NCBI RefSeq assembly: GCF_042658845.1
Contig: NZ_JBHSRI010000005.1
Location: forward strand, 1-64,000
Length of the DNA: 64,000 nt
Reading direction: 5' to 3'
From: Paenisporosarcina macmurdoensis
GTDB taxonomy: Bacteria > Bacillota > Bacilli > Bacillales_A > Planococcaceae
The notes below the pieces were generated by a model, which saw only the letters and a list, made by a program, of their open reading frames with translations, was not told where the DNA came from and searched no databases. Position 1 is the stretch's first letter. Each line of letters opens with the position of its first letter. Shown here one piece after another: positions 61,071-64,000 of the stretch. A program made the position numbers and the translations under genes.

Positions 61071-62537
61071 TCATCGTAAATCATTTACTTCATGTGCTAC
61101 ACGTATTCCAGACTCAATTGCAGCTTGTATCCAACCATGGGGCAGTGAAGTGTGTTCACCCGCAAAATGTACCCTTCCTTCGGGAGTTGAGAGAGAAGAA
61201 GCAATTTCTGTTTCTTGTTCAGATTTGAATAAAGCGAAAGCCCCACCTGAATATGGATTCTGAGCCCAACTGTAAGAATCTCCTGCAATAAATTCATCGT
61301 AAACTTGTTGCCCATGTATAGTCGCTAAGTTTTTTAAGGCTTGTTGAATTCTCTTTTCTTTACTCAAGCTGTCCCATGGAATGGCATCATCCTCCCAAGT
61401 ATAGCTAGCTACTATGACCCCAGAATCGTTCTTTCCAGTTCCGTGGCTAGGATAATAACTAAATCGGATGGGTAGATCAGAAGTCGTTTGCCCACCCTTT
61501 ATCCCTTCTTCTTCCCAAAATCTACGTTTGAACTGAAGTCCTATTTTTGTAGATGTCACATAATGAAGTTCTCGAATCGCTTTCCATTTGTTATGAGAAA
61601 AAGAATCGCGGGGTTCTACTTCAACGAATTGCAGAATTGAGAAAGGAATGGTCAAGATACAAATGTCACATGTTGTTTCCGTTGGTACTAGCGATTCTGT
61701 ATTCTCGGAATGGATGGTGACTTTGTTGTTATGCTGCACAATTTTGGTCATCTGTTGTCCATACAAAATGTTTCCTTCTAATTGTGGGAGAAATGCTTTT
61801 GGGAGTTGATCATTTCCTCCAGTAATCTCATAGAAATTGATATCGGGGTTGAAAAGAATCATAAATTCACGTAATAAATCAAGAAAAGAGAGTTCAGACA
61901 AGCCCTCAATAGAAAGAAACACCTTAATCATTTCAATGGCACCAGGAGATAATGTCACCCCGTTAGGGTTATATCTTAAAAATCCGTCCATTGTGTATTT
62001 ATCATACTCCTTTATGACCCAACTCCAATTTTCCAACGGATTTAGATTAATGAAGTCTATAACTGGTTGGATAACTGGTTGAATCAACTCCACCGCCGTT
62101 TTGCCCTTTTCGTCAGGGGCAACTGGGTAGCCAAGGATGTCAGGGTTCTGTTTATACAGATATTGGCGCGTTTTAACTCCATTTACATAGATCAGGTCGT
62201 TAGGCGTAGTGTTAATAAACGTATTTACTGGTAAGCGGAATTTTTTTATGAATTCCAAAGTCAAATAGTGATAATTTGGAATACGCATCGCTCCTGCTTC
62301 CATATACTGCCCATTGATAAAAGGGAATCGTATCGTATAGATACGTCCTCCGACTCTTTTAGCGGCTTCAAGGATGGTTACGTTGTGTCCAGCCTCCTTT
62401 AACAAAGAGGCAGCAACCAGTCCCGACATACCTGCCCCGACAATGAGTATCTTTTTAGGAGAGTGAGCTTTATTTAATCCATGTTGAATCGCTGAAATCA
62501 TTTGATCCGGTAATAGAGTAGGAAATATGTGGGTCAT
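61071..62537 (-). CDS. Flavin monoamine / L-amino acid oxidase (YobN-like)
   Basis: 488 residues if started at the ATG 62537, which has AAAGGAG at good spacing (an ATG two codons earlier is too close). FAD-binding dinucleotide fold ILIVGAGMSGLVAASLLKEA with Glu in VTILEAAKRVGGRI; GAMRIPNYHYLTLEFIKKF (substrate side); C-terminal FAD motif VHFAGEHTSLPHGWIQAAIE. It matches the bacterial amine/L-amino acid oxidase group that includes B. subtilis YobN. It oxidatively deaminates amines or amino acids, giving ammonia and hydrogen peroxide. No signal peptide. Confidence 0.88.
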   Translation of the reverse strand: MTHIFPTLLPDQMISAIQHGLNKAHSPKKILIVGAGMSGLVAASLLKEAGHNVTILEAAKRVGGRIYTIRFPFINGQYMEAGAMRIPNYHYLTLEFIKKFRLPVNTFINTTPNDLIYVNGVKTRQYLYKQNPDILGYPVAPDEKGKTAVELIQPVIQPVIDFINLNPLENWSWVIKEYDKYTMDGFLRYNPNGVTLSPGAIEMIKVFLSIEGLSELSFLDLLREFMILFNPDINFYEITGGNDQLPKAFLPQLEGNILYGQQMTKIVQHNNKVTIHSENTESLVPTETTCDICILTIPFSILQFVEVEPRDSFSHNKWKAIRELHYVTSTKIGLQFKRRFWEEEGIKGGQTTSDLPIRFSYYPSHGTGKNDSGVIVASYTWEDDAIPWDSLSKEKRIQQALKNLATIHGQQVYDEFIAGDSYSWAQNPYSGGAFALFKSEQETEIASSLSTPEGRVHFAGEHTSLPHGWIQAAIESGIRVAHEVNDLR

Positions 62538-62729
62538 ATTCATTCTCCTTTGTATGCCCTCATCACACTCGAGATGTAAATCATCTCCAAATTTAGGGTT
62601 ACAAACAATCTATTCTTTTAGACATACTTCTATGTATAAGAAAATTATATTCCCATAACAAATAGTCTTCTACGCAATCATTACGCAATTTTAAAATGTT
62701 TTGGAAAAACTAGAAAAAATAAACTAAAT

Positions 62730-62769
62730 CATATTAAAAAGCCACTTAATTAAGTGGCTTTTTAATATG
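62730..62769. terminator. 40-bp perfect palindrome, bidirectional terminator
   Basis: Two 20-bp arms without spacer (centre CACTTAATTAAGTG, flanked by AAAAAG and CTTTTT). It separates the amine oxidase upstream region from the DUF4046-like gene and would end transcripts from either side. Confidence 0.65.
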
Positions 62770-62856
62770 ACCAGAGACTCTATTAATAATGGCCTGGATT
62801 GGGGGACTCATAGTAATGGTATTAATTCATTTTAGAGATAAGTGATATTAATTTGT

Positions 62857-63657
62857 TCACTCAATTACGACCAACACTCCTTCATTCTTTTCCAAATCCC
62901 TTATGTCGTTTCCAATGTTTTGTTCTCTTATCCATTGATGCACTTGAAACAGGCGGAAACCGAAGGCGATTTGGAGTATCCCGGTCATTCGATAGTGGAA
63001 GAAATCATTTTTTCTGAGTTTTACAAGAGCTTCTTCATAAGAAGTAAAACCGAGCTTTGAAAATAGAAACCAGTCTAATGCTTGTTTGACGTGCTCGGGA
63101 TTCTTCCAATAGTTCATTGGCACGTTAGCAAGTTCCCATGGTTGGAATTGACCGGGATACACAGCATTAATGACTTGGTAAGGAGAATCGCCAAAAGAAT
63201 TAAAAACACCACCAATTCCGTGCACTTTAAAAAAACGATAGTTGATTCTTAAAGGGATTTCATGATGAGCCATTTTGCATTTTTCTTCAATCATATATCG
63301 AACTACTTCAATTGCTCTTTTTTTCCCATTTTCCCCTATCCAATAATTGCAGGGAACTTGTTTGAATTCCCAAGGCTTAAACTTTCCTGGATAAGCATTT
63401 TCAATCAATGCGATAAAATCATTCCAACCCTGAACATAAGCAGCAGGTCTTAAACGATTACTCCATAAGGATTCGGCTTTGATTTTCTGAGGAATTTCTT
63501 CTACAGAAATTTCTAAGTACTCCTCAATAAGGTAACAAGTTATGAGAGCTAAATATTTCTTTCCCTGATCTCCTACAAAGAAGTAATTAGGAAATCGCAG
63601 TCTTTTTCCATTTAATACATCGCGATAAATTTGAATTACTTTTTCTTTTTCTGTTAT
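62857..63657 (-). CDS. DUF4046-like protein with non-canonical start (ATA)
   Basis: Open for 267 codons from 63657. AGGAGG lies eight bases upstream of an in-frame ATA, and no ATG, GTG or TTG stands at useful spacing. The twin at 5172-5935 has ATT there. Protein: TEKEKVIQIYRDVLNGKRLR, FPNYFFVGDQGKKYLALITC, IPQKIKAESLWSNRLRPAAY, then two similar units NAYPGKFKPWEFKQVPCNYW and AVYPGQFQPWELANVPMNYW, each followed by a helix with R-Y-M-I-E-E or L-D-W-F-L-F. It recalls the DUF4046 family of Bacillus (function unknown). If ATA cannot start translation, the first usable start is the internal ATT/ATG region near 63408. Confidence 0.65.
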   Translation of the reverse strand: MTEKEKVIQIYRDVLNGKRLRFPNYFFVGDQGKKYLALITCYLIEEYLEISVEEIPQKIKAESLWSNRLRPAAYVQGWNDFIALIENAYPGKFKPWEFKQVPCNYWIGENGKKRAIEVVRYMIEEKCKMAHHEIPLRINYRFFKVHGIGGVFNSFGDSPYQVINAVYPGQFQPWELANVPMNYWKNPEHVKQALDWFLFSKLGFTSYEEALVKLRKNDFFHYRMTGILQIAFGFRLFQVHQWIREQNIGNDIRDLEKNEGVLVVIE

Positions 63658-63779
63658 AGGATATACCTCCTCTTTGAAAATTTATTAATTATTATCTACT
63701 TTAACCATATAGATTCGTTCTTAACCTTGCTCTATCATTAGAAATCACAGGAATAATGTGAACACTTCCTGATCCATTG

Positions 63780-64000
63780 TTATGTTAACTGGGTGTGTAA
63801 CACACCTCTTATGACATCTCTTAGTTCAAAAATATCAAATGGTTTTATCATATAATGCGAAGCACCTAATTCCATTGTTTCTTGAATTAAATCAATCTCT
63901 CCAGACGCACTCATAATGACAACAGGAACATTTGGTGAGGTTATTTTAATCCTTTTTAGAACTTCTTTGCCATCCATGGAGGGGAGTTTCAAATCTAATA
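63780..64000 (-). CDS. Spo0F-like response regulator receiver (5' end outside window)
   Basis: C-terminal 73 residues of a single-domain receiver: LDLKLPSMDGKEVLKRI with the phosphoacceptor Asp, VPVVIMSASGEIDLIQETME with the switch Ser, GASHYMIKPFDIFELRDVI with the conserved Lys-Pro. No output domain follows, as in Spo0F. The neighbours are not those of the classical spo0F locus, so it is likely an extra paralogue. The decayed copy at 3119-3520 has close sequence (MDGIEVLNRIKMTLPNVPVV). Confidence 0.8.
   Translation of the reverse strand, partial: LDLKLPSMDGKEVLKRIKITSPNVPVVIMSASGEIDLIQETMELGASHYMIKPFDIFELRDVIRGVLHTQLT

Noticed and set aside
1..64000. tRNA, rRNA and CRISPR-Cas genes
   Set aside because: None seen on reading both strands; no cas genes or cloverleaf sequences were recognised.

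Overview
The window reads as an accessory-rich stretch of a low-GC, endospore-forming Gram-positive bacterium of the Bacillaceae/Planococcaceae type. Support: strong AGGAGG-type ribosome binding sites, frequent TTG/GTG starts, two complete gerA-gerB-gerC germinant receptor operons, an RsfA-type sporulation regulator, Spo0F-like receivers and a BclA-like collagen surface protein. I cannot tell from sequence alone whether it is a chromosomal variable region or a large plasmid. The density of insertion sequences, recombinases, toxin-antitoxin genes, dispersed repeats and decayed genes fits either.

Layout. 0-2.3 kb: 3' end of a collagen-like (G-X-T)n protein with a family 2 glycosyltransferase. 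2.3-6 kb: a graveyard of decayed genes: a small protein with a stop, a Spo0F remnant fused to a DUF378 tail, an EAL protein, and a DUF4046-like gene whose better-preserved twin is at 62.9-63.7 kb. 6-9 kb: GNAT, then a tyrosine recombinase preceded by about 450 bp of nested inverted repeats. 9-13 kb: small secreted protein and a three-gene ABC-2 exporter. 13.9-14.95 kb: an Abi_2/AbiF HEPN RNase with a short terminator-hairpin leader RNA. 15-17.3 kb: rsfA, two unknown genes, a lipoprotein. 17.4-19.3 kb: an Rgg-like regulator divergent from an 18-residue SHP-like peptide ORF and a secreted protein. 19.4-22.6 kb: a mobile DNA-repair module (structured leader, radC, two small genes, SOS-boxed Y-family polymerase, now broken). 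22.7-26.6 kb: IS30 and IS3 elements and pieces of genes they broke. 26.9-35.3 kb: two divergent giant MHYT/PAS/GGDEF/EAL proteins, one ending in a sporulation-type histidine kinase, the other a diguanylate cyclase with a frameshifted EAL end. 36.5-40.2 kb: ger operon 1. 41-49.9 kb: serine resolvase, a dioxygenase / membrane-GAF cassette, CoiA-like protein, tyrosine recombinase, AbiH, zeta-type toxin-antitoxin. 50.9-54.7 kb: ger operon 2. 55-60 kb: Fic, HTH protein, HipA-like kinase and a broken AbrB antitoxin. 60-64 kb: isochorismatase-family hydrolase, FAD amine oxidase, DUF4046-like gene with no ordinary start codon, and the 3' part of a Spo0F-like receiver.

How the parts connect. One theme is sporulation and germination: germinant receptors, RsfA, spore-surface collagen, Spo0F-like receivers and a kinase resembling phosphorelay kinases fused to a c-di-GMP phosphodiesterase. 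The second is genome defence and mobility: AbiF with leader RNA, AbiH, zeta, HipA, Fic, RadC, resolvase and two tyrosine recombinases. The most promising candidates for new biology are the Rgg/SHP-like peptide signalling cassette, the AbiF leader RNA pair, the EAL-histidine-kinase fusion, the structured leaders next to recombinase and radC, and the twin genes apparently started by AUU/AUA.
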